Assembly (NCBI GenBank): GCA_023525975.1
Contig: CM042025.1
Coordinates: forward strand, 2,371,001-2,435,000
Reading direction: 5' to 3'
Length of the DNA stretch: 64,000 nucleotides
DNA from: Smallanthus sonchifolius
Taxonomy: Eukaryota > Streptophyta > Magnoliopsida > Asterales > Asteraceae
Made by a program: the position numbers and the translations under genes. The notes beneath the pieces were generated by a model. The model saw only the letters and a program-made list of their open reading frames with translations, was not told where the DNA came from and ran no database searches. Shown one piece after another: positions 1 to 10,505 of this stretch (position 1 is the stretch's first letter; the number at the start of each line of letters is the position of its first letter).

Positions 1-323
1 CAGTAGCCTACAAACTTCATCTACCGTAACAACTTAACTCTATCCATGACACTTTTCATGTGTCTAATCTGAAGAAGTGTCTAACTGACGACACTTTGCA
101 CATTCCTTTGGATGAGATCCGCATCGATAACCAACTGCACTTCGTTGAAGAACCTACTGAGAATATGGATCGTGACATCAAGAAACTGAAGCGAAGCCAT
201 ATTCCAATTGTTAAAGTTCGTTGGAATTCTAAGCTTGGTCCTGAGTTCACCTGGGAACGTGAAGACCAGATGAAACTCAAATACCCTCATCTATTTCAGG
301 ATGGCACAAACTCTACTAGTTGA
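1..323 (+). pseudogene. 3' end of Ty3/gypsy chromovirus polyprotein (Tekay/Del-like)
   Basis: This is the last part of an integrase polyprotein, read in the frame of positions 3-323. The end of the protein has the chromovirus signature: a run around DTFHVSNLKKCL, then a C-terminal tail with VKVRWNSKLGPEFTWERED, which is the chromodomain-like end that tethers integration to chromatin in this clade. A TAA at 27-29 breaks the frame, so this copy cannot make a full polyprotein. The methionine-free start near 60 is only the first codon after that region and is not a gene start. The rest of the element lies left of the window. Lineage assignment rests on the tail motif and on the sequence GAATTTCGGGACGAAATTC just downstream, which is typical of Tekay-type elements. 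Confidence 0.85.
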
Positions 324-359
324 ATTTCGGGACGAAATTCCCTTAACTAGGGGAGACTA

Positions 360-2575
360 TGACATCCCAGATTTTTATGCCTGATCCTATAATCCTACCT
401 TGTAACCTTGATTGATTTATTATACAATGAACATTTTTATGCTTCATATCACTTGTGATATCATTTCATTTCAAATTTCCAAGTCTAGTCTAAAGCGAGT
501 ATTCTATTGCGCATAGAACGGCTTGCGCATTATATTTTGATTCTATATCTAATTCTGGTATTCATTCTTAATCTTGCTACTTATAGTAGCTTTGGATGCC
601 TTAGACTCTAACCTAATAAAAACAGTTCAAGTTTGTAACTTCGTTTGACTAAAATATAATTTCAAGAGTAAAAGTTACACATACGTAAATTTCAGGGTTT
701 CTTTTGTAACGTTTTCGAAATCTGGTTAATTTTTGTAAATTCAATCATATATCATTATTATTAATATAATTTTCGAAATTTTAAGTTTATATATTATTAT
801 TTATTATTTAAATTAATAAAATCAATTAATTCCTTTAAACTTATCCAAAATGAATTAAAACCATTATTTTTATTCTTAAATCCTATCCTAATCCATTCCA
901 TCCATTAACTAACTAATTTTGAACTCAATCCTATCATCCATATCCTCAAAATTTCGTGAACTAACCCTTATATCCATTATTCAAAAGTTTTATAAAAAAT
1001 TCTAAGATTTATAAACCTATGTTTATCACCTTTGTTATCCTAATAAAAAAACCTAACCAACTTTTCCCCTTTTTCCTCTCAAACCCACCCTATAAATAGA
1101 GCCTTAAACCTCATTCATTCTTCACACCTCAACAATCCTCTAGGGCTCTCTAGCAACTAAAGGTTGTTCTTCTCATCTTTTGGAAGATTCTAGCTTAAAT
1201 CCTTCTATTCTAAGTAAGTTCTTCTTATGTTCTTGCTTGTTCATACTTTTCTTTTCAAAAATTCATCATAACTAGCTAGATCTATGATTCCCTAGCATGT
1301 TTATGTTATAATCATAGAGCTATCGAAGATCAAATGCCCTATTTTAATTAAACTTGTTCAAACTTTTATTTAAAAACTTGGTTTTGATCTTTCTTGTTCT
1401 TTTCAATTTCAAAAATCATGTTTTTACTAAAACTCCTTATCTTCAAATTAAACCCCTCTAATAATTAACTTATTTCATTTCTATCTTTACTAAACTTATA
1501 TTTTCACTTTAGCCCTTATACTTTCCAAACTTACCAAACAAACCCTAAACTTGGTCAAGTATACAAATAGGGTAACTTTCAAACCAGTATGTAGTTATCT
1601 GACAAACATTAAAGTTCTGGCTAGGAAAAGACGGGATTCCGATCCAACCAACTCTTTCCTGGGAACTTTTATGTTGGAGGTACTACTCTGGAATGATAAT
1701 CACTCTAGTGTACAACAACCACTTTCAACTAATTACATTGTCAACCCCTCGACTATCCTTAACGTGTTTCTAACGTAACAAACTTAACTTAGGGAGTCGT
1801 TAAGGCATTCGATCCAAGTTACTACAAGTTCAAGTTCAACCCTTTCATTTGCAAGGTGAGATACATAGACCCTTTTACTTTTTATCTTTGGGGTGGAAAA
1901 GATGCTCGTATTTCAAAGGTTGCTCAAACTATATCAAACTCAAATACTACTTCTGTATTTTCAATAACAACTTTCCATACTTGTAAACTTAAACGGTTTT
2001 ATACACACTCTACAACCATTAACTTGGGATAAGCCAACGGGAGTAAGTCATAGATCTATGGGCCTGACATGCCGATCTAGTTCTTGAGTTGACGAGATAC
2101 GATATCAACTTGAGACTAGATATACAGAAACTGTAAAACTTGTTATTCATGCTATATCAATTCTATGGGAACCCAATCTTGTCATTAGGTTTGGTTGAAT
2201 CGATGTATAAAAGTTTGTTTACTTGTTATTGAATTTTGTTTATGAATTGCAAAAATCTTCATTATCTATACTATGTAATTATTTAAACTTATGTTCTCAC
2301 CGGCTTTATAGCTGACATATTTTAGTATGTTTTTGAGGTACTAATAACTAGGTTGCTGTTACAATCACGCTAGGACTTCGAGACTTGGCTCTAGGAGATT
2401 TAGCTATTTATAAAGTTTAATAAAGACTATTTGTTTATCTATTTTGTTTGGTTGTGTGTTTTTAAAACAATGTAATGCAATTATTCGGTTAATTTAATAG
2501 TATTTCTTTTAATCATTGTGATGATTTCAATTCGTCACCCCTCGCGTAAATTCCGCCATCGGTGGGGGTGTGATA
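360..2575 (+). repeat. 3' LTR of the chromovirus (about 2.2 kb)
   Basis: The LTR starts with TGACATCCC directly after a purine-rich polypurine tract (aggggagac, about 349-357). It ends near the GGGGGTGTGATA at 2564-2575, which resembles the usual GGTGTGACA terminus of this family. The length, the internal TATA box and the downstream transcribed region fit a Tekay-like LTR. The exact right edge is uncertain by a few bases, because the left LTR and the target-site duplication lie outside the window. No coding sequence of its own was seen. Confidence 0.75.
1091..1098 (+). promoter_or_regulatory. TATA box of the LTR promoter
   Basis: TATAAATA follows a pyrimidine-rich stretch and precedes a CA-rich region about 25-40 bp downstream, the usual layout of the U3/R boundary in a plant LTR. 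Confidence 0.55.
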
Positions 2576-3317
2576 ACTATTCATAGTGGGATGGTGGTGG
2601 TGGGGGCGTGGACCGCTTGGTTCCATCTCACTCATCACGGGCGTGAAACACCACGCCGGATGAGAGTGAGAGTAGACGTGGGAGGGGGAAGGTGATGGTG
2701 TTCACGGGGGTGAGGGCAAGGAAAGCTTCAGAATTCGATATCATATTTTTGCCTTTACTTCCTACTCTACACCCAACCTTTATTGGCGTTGTATTATTTT
2801 ATGCAAAGTAATAACATTTTTAAACATTTATTCATTATTAAACATCTCCTTTTAAATAAAATAATGATAAGATATTTTAATTTACAAAATAATAATTTCT
2901 TTTGTTTTTATTAACACAACATAAATCTATGGTTGTATAAGTTGTTATGTTTCTATCTTAATAAAAATAGACAAAGTAGAAAAAACTAAAAAGTATACAA
3001 AGTTTTCAAATGAAAACTAGAATAAATATTATTTTTAAAAAGATTACATTTATATAAAGTAAAAGTTGGTTGTAAACACATCAATTCAAGGCTTTTTATT
3101 TATTTGTGGTTTTAAATATCATTATTTTTTAATATAAATAATATATATAAATTAATTAAATAAAAAACAATGATTATATAATTATTACAAAACTGGTCAC
3201 TCTCACCCTATTATTACGCACCTGCATAAGGGTGAGGGTGAGGGAAGACAGTGTCTACGTGACGCCTAAGTGACACAGAAAATCTATCACCCTCACCCGG
3301 GTATTACGAATAGTGTT
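2576..3317. mobile_element. Possible non-autonomous DNA transposon (Harbinger-like)
   Basis: The stretch begins with ACTATTCATAGTGGG and ends with TTACGAATAGT, so the ends are short inverted repeats (ACTATTCRTA). It carries internal GGGCGTG / CACGCC and GAGGGTGAGGG segments seen in other elements of this window. It abuts the LTR end directly. No clean target-site duplication was found, so the family is only a guess. Confidence 0.3.
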
Positions 3318-3660
3318 AGTGACGGACAAATCAGTCATGCTTATATAGCGATAACTTTGTTGGTAAATTATTATTTTTTTGGATATATGGTTTTAAAATA
3401 AAAGCAATATATTGTTTTTAGATAGTTAATTAATGGCCATTTCAAATGGATGTATGACCATATTGGTGAATGGTGATGGTTTAGCAACGAAAACATGTCG
3501 CTAACCCATCTCTAAGTTGTCGTTGTTTCTTATGGAAATTCCATCGCTATGCGTGTCTTTTAGTGACGGAATCCTTGTAGATCGTCGGTAATTCTTTGTG
3601 ACAGAAATTCTATCACTAATCGGTCACTAATTATGCAATTTTCTATTAGATATTTACTAG
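3318..3660. other. CACTA-like relic, no gene
   Basis: The stretch is rich in short GTGACGG, CGTCGG and TCACTAA motifs like the subterminal repeats of plant CACTA elements, and ends with ATTTTCTATTAG, close to a CACTA terminus. No open frame of interest was seen. Confidence 0.25.
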
Positions 3661-3727
3661 CTATAATAACTTTTTATCAAATGGAAAGCATTACGAGATT
3701 CAGTCCAATGGACCAATATAAACAATG

Positions 3728-3870
3728 ACTTTTTTTTTAACAGCTAATACTTAGAACTGTGGAGGGTACTGACAAAATTCCCCTTGTCAGGATTCGAACC
3801 CATGACTTCCAGAGAAGGAAATCCTTTGCATGGAAAACCCTGTTGGATCAATTGTATCAAAGCGAACACT
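3728..3870 (-). mobile_element. SINE relic (tRNA-derived)
   Basis: On the minus strand this has a polymerase III B-box (GGTTCGAATCCTGACAAG, near 3785-3802) and ends in an A-run, seen here as T9 at 3729-3737. The A-box half is weak, so the head may be truncated. No target-site duplication was identified. Confidence 0.4.
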
Positions 3871-4502
3871 CAAACGCGATAATTTTGTGGAACTCTCTAC
3901 GACTCTTTTTTTATTAATTGAAAAACAGTAAATAATACAATGACCTTGTCATCTATTTATATTAATCTAAACTCAAACCTATTCTAAATCAAACTCAATT
4001 AAATAAACTAGCTCCTAGTTAGACTCAAACTAGGAACCAATACTAGATAAACATAAACACTAATTAATAAAATAAACCCCCTTTTTTCTCTATTCAAGAT
4101 TAACGTCATCAAACCCTCTGACCACCAGACCACGGAAAAGTGACTATTAAACTTACAAATGTATATAAAAACATTAATCATAAATAAACTGACCCATGTA
4201 ATTATATACACTTTAATGTGTGTATATATATATATATATATGATCATACTCATATTAAAAATAAAAAAACGCTCGTTTTTATGGTATACTTTAAAAATAA
4301 TAATAATAACGTATAAAAAAGTTATGGACATTTAAAAAAATTAGCGAAGTTGCATGACATGCATGTGCATGCTTCCTTTATTTGAACATGTATACCCTTC
4401 TCTCTTTTTACAACCATTTTACATGTGTTGCTCTCTTCCTAAACTTTCTACAATAATAATAATAGTAATAATAATAATAATAGTAGTAGGTTTTATTGCA
4501 AC
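3871..4502. other. Intergenic, no gene recognised
   Basis: AT-rich sequence with a short TA microsatellite near 4225-4242 and an AAT-type trinucleotide run near 4452-4488. The minus-strand reading frame across 4008-4331 is low-complexity hydrophobic sequence with no family resemblance. Confidence 0.5.
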
Positions 4503-4722
4503 CAGGGGCGGACCTAAGTGAAGCCGAGGGGTGCACAGGACCCCCCCGAGTTTTGAAATTTTAGTGTAACGGTAGGTAAAAAAACTGGGGTGAACCCCCT
4601 AAAATACCCTACGGTGAACCCCCTTACAAGGTTTCACAGTAAGCGTAGTGGTTTAGACCCTATGAAATTGGGGCATTTAAAAATAGTGAACCCATTGGAA
4701 AAAATTCCTGAATCCACCACTG
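4503..4722. mobile_element. hAT-type MITE
   Basis: The element starts CAGGGGCGGACC and ends GAATCCACCACTG, an imperfect terminal inverted repeat. It is flanked by a perfect 8-bp duplication ATTGCAAC at 4495-4502 and 4723-4730, which is the hAT target-site length. At 220 bp it has no coding capacity. Confidence 0.8.
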
Positions 4723-5677
4723 ATTGCAACTACACCAAAATATTTTTATATTAAAATAACCATAAATAATGGCATGTAATTTTAACTATTTAGAATTTAT
4801 TTCATTTATACAAGTTGCTAGCTCTTAGAGATTAAAAGCTCCTCAACAACCTTGCATGAAGATAACATTGCAGTGATTCTGAGAATGGGTTAAAATGTAT
4901 TATAAACCATTTTAGCTATTCAAGTGTATACTAATAAGAGTTGAGATGACTTAAAATCTAACTTTCACATTTTCCTTATCTGTATTATATACTCTACAAA
5001 AAATTATACTACATAATCTTAATTAGGAGCACTAGACACACACTACTAGAAAATTGACTGCCCAAAATAAGTAAAATATTATTTTAAAACTGACGATCAT
5101 TGATTTTTTATACGGATCATTGATGTCGTGTTGTTTGTTGGTGATCTGTAGTTGAACTTTATACCCACGTCATGTTTTTCGACGAGCCATCACTAACAGT
5201 TTACGATAATATAAAATGAGAGAACATATTTGGGCTCTTACTACTCATGACAATAAACAAACAAAATTGAAGTTATAAAACAACTACATTGTACATAATG
5301 ATTTGTCATATATAACTAAGAATCAAAAGCCCTGACATGTTATTCTAGAAGAATGATTGAATCCTGCAATGTGTTAGTTAGGGGATTTAACCTCACCCAA
5401 CTACTGCCTAATAAAAATAATAAAAAATAGCCACTTGTATATTTAATAAGTTTTGAATAAAAAACTATATCCATGGGGACAAGGGTATTAAAGTAATTTA
5501 CACATAGGTGAAAGTGGTGAAGTGCATGATGTAGATCTTGTCACCTATTACTTTATTTCCTTTTCTTTCCCTCTTAATCAATTGTCTTTCTTTAATGCTT
5601 TCTTCCTCTTCCTACTTCCATTTTTGCACATTCAAGAACACTTTCTTCAGCTTTCTCATCATATAAACAAGATCAAA
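4723..5677. other. Upstream region of the WRKY gene with a lone CACTA-type terminus
   Basis: CACTACTAGAAAA at 5041-5053 is a textbook CACTA-superfamily end, but no matching opposite end was seen nearby, so only a fragment can be claimed. The roughly 200 bp before the WRKY start is pyrimidine-rich and includes TATAAACA shortly before the ATG. No other gene was recognised. Confidence 0.4.
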
Positions 5678-7337
5678 ATGGAAGATTTTCAAGCTTCCAA
5701 GAAAAGGCAAGTACACTCTTCATCAAGATCAAGATTTTCTTGATTCTTGTTCAATTTACTTTCTAACTTACATGAGTCCAAAAAGCACAAATTTTTCATC
5801 TTTTTTCTGTTTCTTTTGCAAGATTAGAAAGGTGGGTGAGAAGATTGTGGTGAAAGTGAAAGTTGAAGGAAAAAAGAAGAATGATCAAAACCCTTCTTTT
5901 GATTTTTGGTCTTGGAGGAAATATGGTCAAAAACCTATCAAAGGGTCTCCTTATCCAAGGTTCTTGATTTTGAAATTTTTGTCAAATTATTGTTTCTTGT
6001 AGTTAATCAAAAACTGTTTTTAGCATATTCCATGAGGATCTTCATTTGGGAAGAAAGGGTAGCATCTTCCTACTTTTAGCATGTGTCAATCATTAAAACA
6101 TTTCATAAAATTGTGATAGATTCCTGGTTTCCCTTGTCCTACTTTGGCTCAAATCAATCCAATCATGTTTGTGTCTGCTAGTAAAAAGCCAAGGGTATTG
6201 GGTTCACTGTACCTCCATTAATTATTACTTTTCACAAATCACAAAATTGTGTAGGGTTTGTCATGTGCCATGTGTGTTTATACTTTATACTCATGTGCCT
6301 AATTATTTAACTAGGGTTTGTCATGTGGTTAGTGGCTACATGACATGAGTTAAATGGGTACAAAACTACAAGCAAGACGTCTCACCACAAATCAGTGGAC
6401 TTTAAGCAATAGACAAATCCGTCGGTGAAGGTCCGTGGAAAACCAGGTGTGGGTAAAGACATCACCAATGGATCACCTACAGTTATTACATACGAATCAC
6501 GAACAAGTCATCGGTGATATGTCACTGGTGGATCAATAGGAAGTCGAATTAGCCGACAACGCGTGTAACAAAATCTATTTTTTTAAATCGTCAGTAATTA
6601 CCGATGGATTGCTGACAAGCGCTGTGATTTTTTTTTCTTTTTGATGTTCTTAAAGTGTTCGTCATAGATCCGTCAGTAATCAGCGACTGCTGTTAAATAA
6701 ATTAATAATTTTTTTTTGGATTTTGACTTCTACGGTGGTGATTCGTTAGTAACTTTTTGGTAAGTGAAAATCGGTTTTCTAGTGTGTCCTTTATCCATCA
6801 CTTGGTTTCACCAACTTTTTTAAAAAGAAACATCAATTATTGCTCACAAAGTTGAAACTTTTTTGCAGGGGATACTACAAATGTAGCACATCAAAAGGTT
6901 GTCCAGCCAAAAAACAAGTGGAGATATGTAGAACCGATGCATCCATGCTCATCATCACTTACACTTCTACTCATAATCATCCAAACCCTAATCTCTCCAA
7001 ACAACCCAAAAATGATCCAAACCCTGAAATCACTACAACCCTTGAGCCTGTTGACCAAGAGAATGAAGATCAAAAACCCGTTATTACACCAGAAAATGAT
7101 GGTTTTTGCTACATCAAAACCATAGAAGACGAAACCCGTTTAACTGTAAATCTTGAAAACACATTCTTTGATGAAGAACCCCTTTCATATCCGGATCTTA
7201 TGAACTTTTCAGCATCAAAAACCGAAGAAAACGACTTCTACGATGAACTCGAAGAGCTACCAATGTCTTCCTCATCATTCAAAAGCTTCATGAGAAGTAA
7301 TTTCTTTGAGGAAAGAGTTCTTGTTCAACCTTCTTGA
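5678..7337 (+). CDS. WRKY transcription factor, group IIe
   Basis: A nuclear DNA-binding regulator that would bind W-box (TTGAC) promoters. Three exons, 5678-5710, 5823-5959 and 6869-7337, give a 212-residue protein with all junctions GT-AG and in phase. The WRKYGQK heptad is at residues 42-48, followed by a C-X5-C-X23-H-X1-H zinc finger (C62, C68, H92, H94). The second intron splits the domain at the Pro-Arg before GYY, the conserved R-type intron site of most WRKY groups. The finger spacing and the GSPYPRGYYKC context indicate group IIe. A basic stretch (residues 8-30) precedes the domain, and the C-terminal half is acidic and serine-rich, plausible for activation. The protein is short for IIe. 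The start is the first ATG, with a short 11-residue first exon. I do not assign an Arabidopsis number. Intron 2 (909 bp) contains a CACTA-like insertion. Confidence 0.9.
6365..6786. mobile_element. CACTA-like MITE in WRKY intron 2
   Basis: The right end reads GGTTTTCTAGTGTG, whose reverse complement starts CACACTAGAAAACC, a CACTA-type terminus. The left end (AACTACAAGCAAGAC) is a weaker match to CACTACAAG. Repeated CGTCGGTGA, CGTCAGTAAT and ACCGATGG motifs lie inside, like CACTA subterminal repeats. No clear 3-bp duplication was confirmed. Confidence 0.45.
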
Positions 7338-8149
7338 TTAAGGGTAGGAAAATATGTAATTAAATTTTGGTTTATAATTTGGAGTTAGCTAATAATATAA
7401 TAATAATCAATAATCCTCTAAACTAGAGGCACTTAGTGGAGATTAATTATATATATAATGCTAATTTAGTGGATTAAATATTGTTGGTTCCAAGATGTTT
7501 GTGTTTATTGATGATTTAAAGATTACATAATCATGAGGTTAAGTTGGAAAAACTCACAAGAACCATCATTCCATCAATACCCTGCTAACTAAAGATCGAG
7601 TAAAATATGGTTTATGTTAAAGAGGTGGCTTCGAATAAATTAAAGGTAAAAAACCAATAAAAACTAGATTAAAACATGAGACATCGGACACACGAACTTA
7701 AAAAAACGTTACATAGTTTTGGTAGAATCTATTTGCTACAAAGTGGCGACAAACATTTTGGTTTTGTTGATTTCTTAGCACAAGTAGTTGTAGATTCCCT
7801 TTTTTTTATTAAATGCCAAATCTAATAACTCCAAAGATATTTTCGTGTGAAACATGTGGTTCATGGAAGATTTGAGCAAAATGCAATAAAAACCATCATA
7901 ATGTCACCATTTTCTTGGAGTCCTTTTTCATGTGAGGGGAATGAAATATCTCGAAAAATATATTTAACTTTTTTTATTAACAGGTAAATTGAATATTATT
8001 AAACTCGTAAGATAGGAACATCATTGTTTTTTTTTAATTCTTATAAATTTCAACTTTTGTTAAAAAAAATTAATTGAATTATTATATTTTTTTTTATTAA
8101 AACTTGAAGAACTTTTACATCGAAATTGAAGGCAAACGGCTAACAAACT
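7338..8149. other. WRKY 3' flank and intergenic
   Basis: The first 150 bp is AT-rich and probably 3' UTR. The rest has no recognisable gene, RNA or bounded element. Confidence 0.5.
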
Positions 8150-8312
8150 ACGCCGCTAGCCCTTTTTGGATAGCAAAACTAGGTCTTTTGAAAACTACAT
8201 TCACAGATATTAGGGTCATAACATTACTATGCATGACCCGTTGTACTTGACTAAGTAGCTCCACAGCCTCAGGCGCAAAAAAACCAAAAGTATCGTATTC
8301 ATAAGCTAACTT
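8150..8312 (-). pseudogene. Relic of a conserved transposon-type ORF
   Basis: On the minus strand, translation gives a readable stretch containing DTFGFFAPEAVELLSQVQRV followed by NVVFKRPSFAIQKG and a stop. I recall similar C-terminal strings in plant retroelement-related hypothetical proteins, but I cannot name the family. The frame runs only about 50 codons and no upstream part is present. The similarity is from memory and unverified. Confidence 0.3.
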
Positions 8313-8394
8313 TGTTATTTTGACATATGACCACTAAAATCAACATTTGATCTGATGTAATTAGTTTATAAGATAGGATAACTAAAACTCATCT

Positions 8395-8576
8395 ACCAAA
8401 GGGGATTTGCCCTGGCGGTAACCCGAGGACTTTCCTAATGAAAGGTCTCCGGTTCGAATCCAGGCCACAGCAAAAAATAGGGATCTGTGGTCAGGTCAGG
8501 GGGTTTACCCAGTTAGAGGCCCCTGGGAAACCCAATTATCCTAAAATATCTAGGTGTCGCCGTTCGAAAAAAAAAC
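8395..8576 (+). mobile_element. tRNA-derived SINE with target-site duplication
   Basis: The 182-bp element has an A-box-like head (around TGCCCTGGCGGTAACCCG) and a strong B-box GGTTCGAATCC at 8452-8462, and it ends in an A9 tail. It is flanked by a 13-bp direct repeat CTAAAACTCATCT at 8382-8394 and 8577-8589, the length expected for LINE-mediated insertion. Confidence 0.85.
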
Positions 8577-8934
8577 CTAAAACTCATCTCATATCAGACT
8601 CATCACCATCCCTCGATCTCACTGACTAGTACATGTGGTGAAATAGGCGGTTCACGCAAGTCGGGTAACAGATCATAATTCGTAACATGTTTGGATTGAA
8701 ATACATCAGCTGAAGTTGACCTACGAACTCTCTTGCCACCTTTGTAAGTACTTATAAATATTTGTTAATTACAGGAACTTTTACATTAAAAAAACAAAGA
8801 AATATGATTGTTTGGCTTTGGGAATGGGCAATCAGATCTTTATTCAAAAATCTATATGACAAACCAAGATTAAATCCTTGAACCAAATACCAAAATTTGG
8901 TCAAAAATTGTCCGGTTATATATATCTAAGAGTG
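8577..8934. other. Intergenic, nothing recognised
   Basis: Apart from the SINE's right duplication, no gene or bounded repeat is apparent. Confidence 0.4.
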
Positions 8935-10098
8935 AGGGTGTTTGGTTCGTAAATTTTTTTTTAAGGAACCAAAATATGTCTTAATGAATGAATGAATTGG
9001 ATTTAAAATTGAAACTTTCAATTTATCGAAACTTGTCAAAGAAATCGATATTACGCAGAAATTAGTATCTATCAAATCAATTGAAATTTGTAAGGGAGGT
9101 GGGAGTGGTACCCTCCCAAGCAAAGTACCCTCCCAAATTACACTAATTAGGAGATTCCAACTCAATTAGTCAAAATACCCTCCCAAAGTACCCTATAAGG
9201 TGGGAGTGGTACCCTCTTACACTTCAACGTTCCATGCCAACGGCTATTTTCCAAATTTTCGGCGGGTTCCAAAAGCCGCCAAGCCTACCTGCTGGAGTGA
9301 AGCCGCTGAACACTCCTTGGATGCGGCGGTGTACCCACCAACCCTCTCCTACCCGCCTGCGAACCCGCCCTCCACTCCCACTTCCCTAATGTGTTTGTTT
9401 ATATAACAATCATCAATCATAAATAAATTAAAATCTATCACAGCTTCCACCTACAATTCAGCAACACCACCTCCACACCAACCACCACCGCGACCACCTC
9501 CATGCCTACCGTCGTCGCCGAAGCCACCACCTATTGACGGTCTCTTCACAATCACCGTTGTCGTCGCCACCACCTATCAATCCCTGTTGCCACCTTCTGG
9601 TGGCCCCCGCTACCACAGTGGTGGTGGTGGCAGGCACCGGCAGCGACGATTGTTTCAACAATCATGAAGTGGTGATGAAGGTGGCAACACGAGGTGATTG
9701 TTTGTCAACGATCAATAGGTGGGGACGGTGATGGTGGTGACAAGACAACTAGTAGGTTGTTCCATAGGTGGTGAGTGCAGCAGGGGGTGGGGGATGGAGG
9801 TGGCGAAAGCAGTGGGGATAGTAGTGGTGGTGGGGTGGAGGTCCTACCGGTGATGGTAGGTGTGTTGAGAGCGATGGTGGTGGCAAAGGTGAAGATAAAG
9901 AGGGGATCGAAAATTCCAAGCCTTTTAGCTGAATTCATTCAGGGTTTGAAAGGAACATTAAATTCCTTCACATTTATTTCTCGACCATACATGGTATCCT
10001 TGGAATTCATATTCCAATTCAAACAAATTTTGCAAGCTAGACAAGTTAGGAATAAATTCAGAATCCAATCCATGGAATATCAACAAACCAAACGCCCT
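8935..10098. mobile_element. Composite hAT-like element
   Basis: The ends are AGGGTGTTTGGTT on the left and AACCAAACGCCCT on the right, a 13-bp near-perfect inverted repeat typical of a widespread plant hAT MITE class. Subterminal GAATTGG/CCAATTC motifs are also mirrored. The centre is a GGTGGT/CCACCA-rich low-complexity block (about 9470-9870), and a Harbinger-type MITE has landed inside. A clean 8-bp duplication was not found. Open frames across the GGT-rich block are compositional artefacts. Confidence 0.4.
9094..9386. mobile_element. PIF/Harbinger-type MITE, copy 1
   Basis: Ends GGGAGGTGGGAGTGG and CCACTCCCACTTCCC are inverted, and the element is flanked by TAA at 9091-9093 and 9387-9389, the TWA target site of the Harbinger superfamily. 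It contains repeated GTACCCTCCCAA units. A second copy of the family is at 50534-50843. Confidence 0.7.
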
Positions 10099-10505
10099 AT
10101 AACGACATTTTTTTGCATGAATAAATCCTTTTAACTTATGTCGACATAAGCAAAAATAGACTACTTGGCATCCAAATCGACACGCCACTTACACAGAGTA
10201 AAACGGATTAGAGATTATTAAGTTAAATGATTTATCCACTTAAACAAAAGGTCCAGAGAGTAATCTGTTAAAAAAATTGAATTCATATGATTTTCTAGCA
10301 TGCGCCCTGTGTTAATAAACAGAAAACTAGTTACAAATATTCAGATGATAAGGAAAGTATTACACTACAATGAAAAATATTACTCTTCATATGGTTCGCA
10401 TAATTCAGCAGTAGATCCAGCTTGACACAGCATTATGATGACACTATTTAAGTGCAGCAAATAATAAGATTGGTTTACACAATTCAAAATTATTACTGAT
10501 GCTTA

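Noticed and set aside
3728..3870. A functional tRNA gene on the minus strand
   Set aside because: Only the B-box half is well preserved and an A-run follows, which fits a SINE and not a tRNA.
4008..4331. 107-residue minus-strand frame
   Set aside because: It is low-complexity hydrophobic sequence in AT-rich DNA with a TA repeat; no start context or homology.
9534..10134. Gly/Val/Ser-rich frames on both strands
   Set aside because: They lie in GGTGGT repeat DNA inside a repeat element, with no conserved motif.
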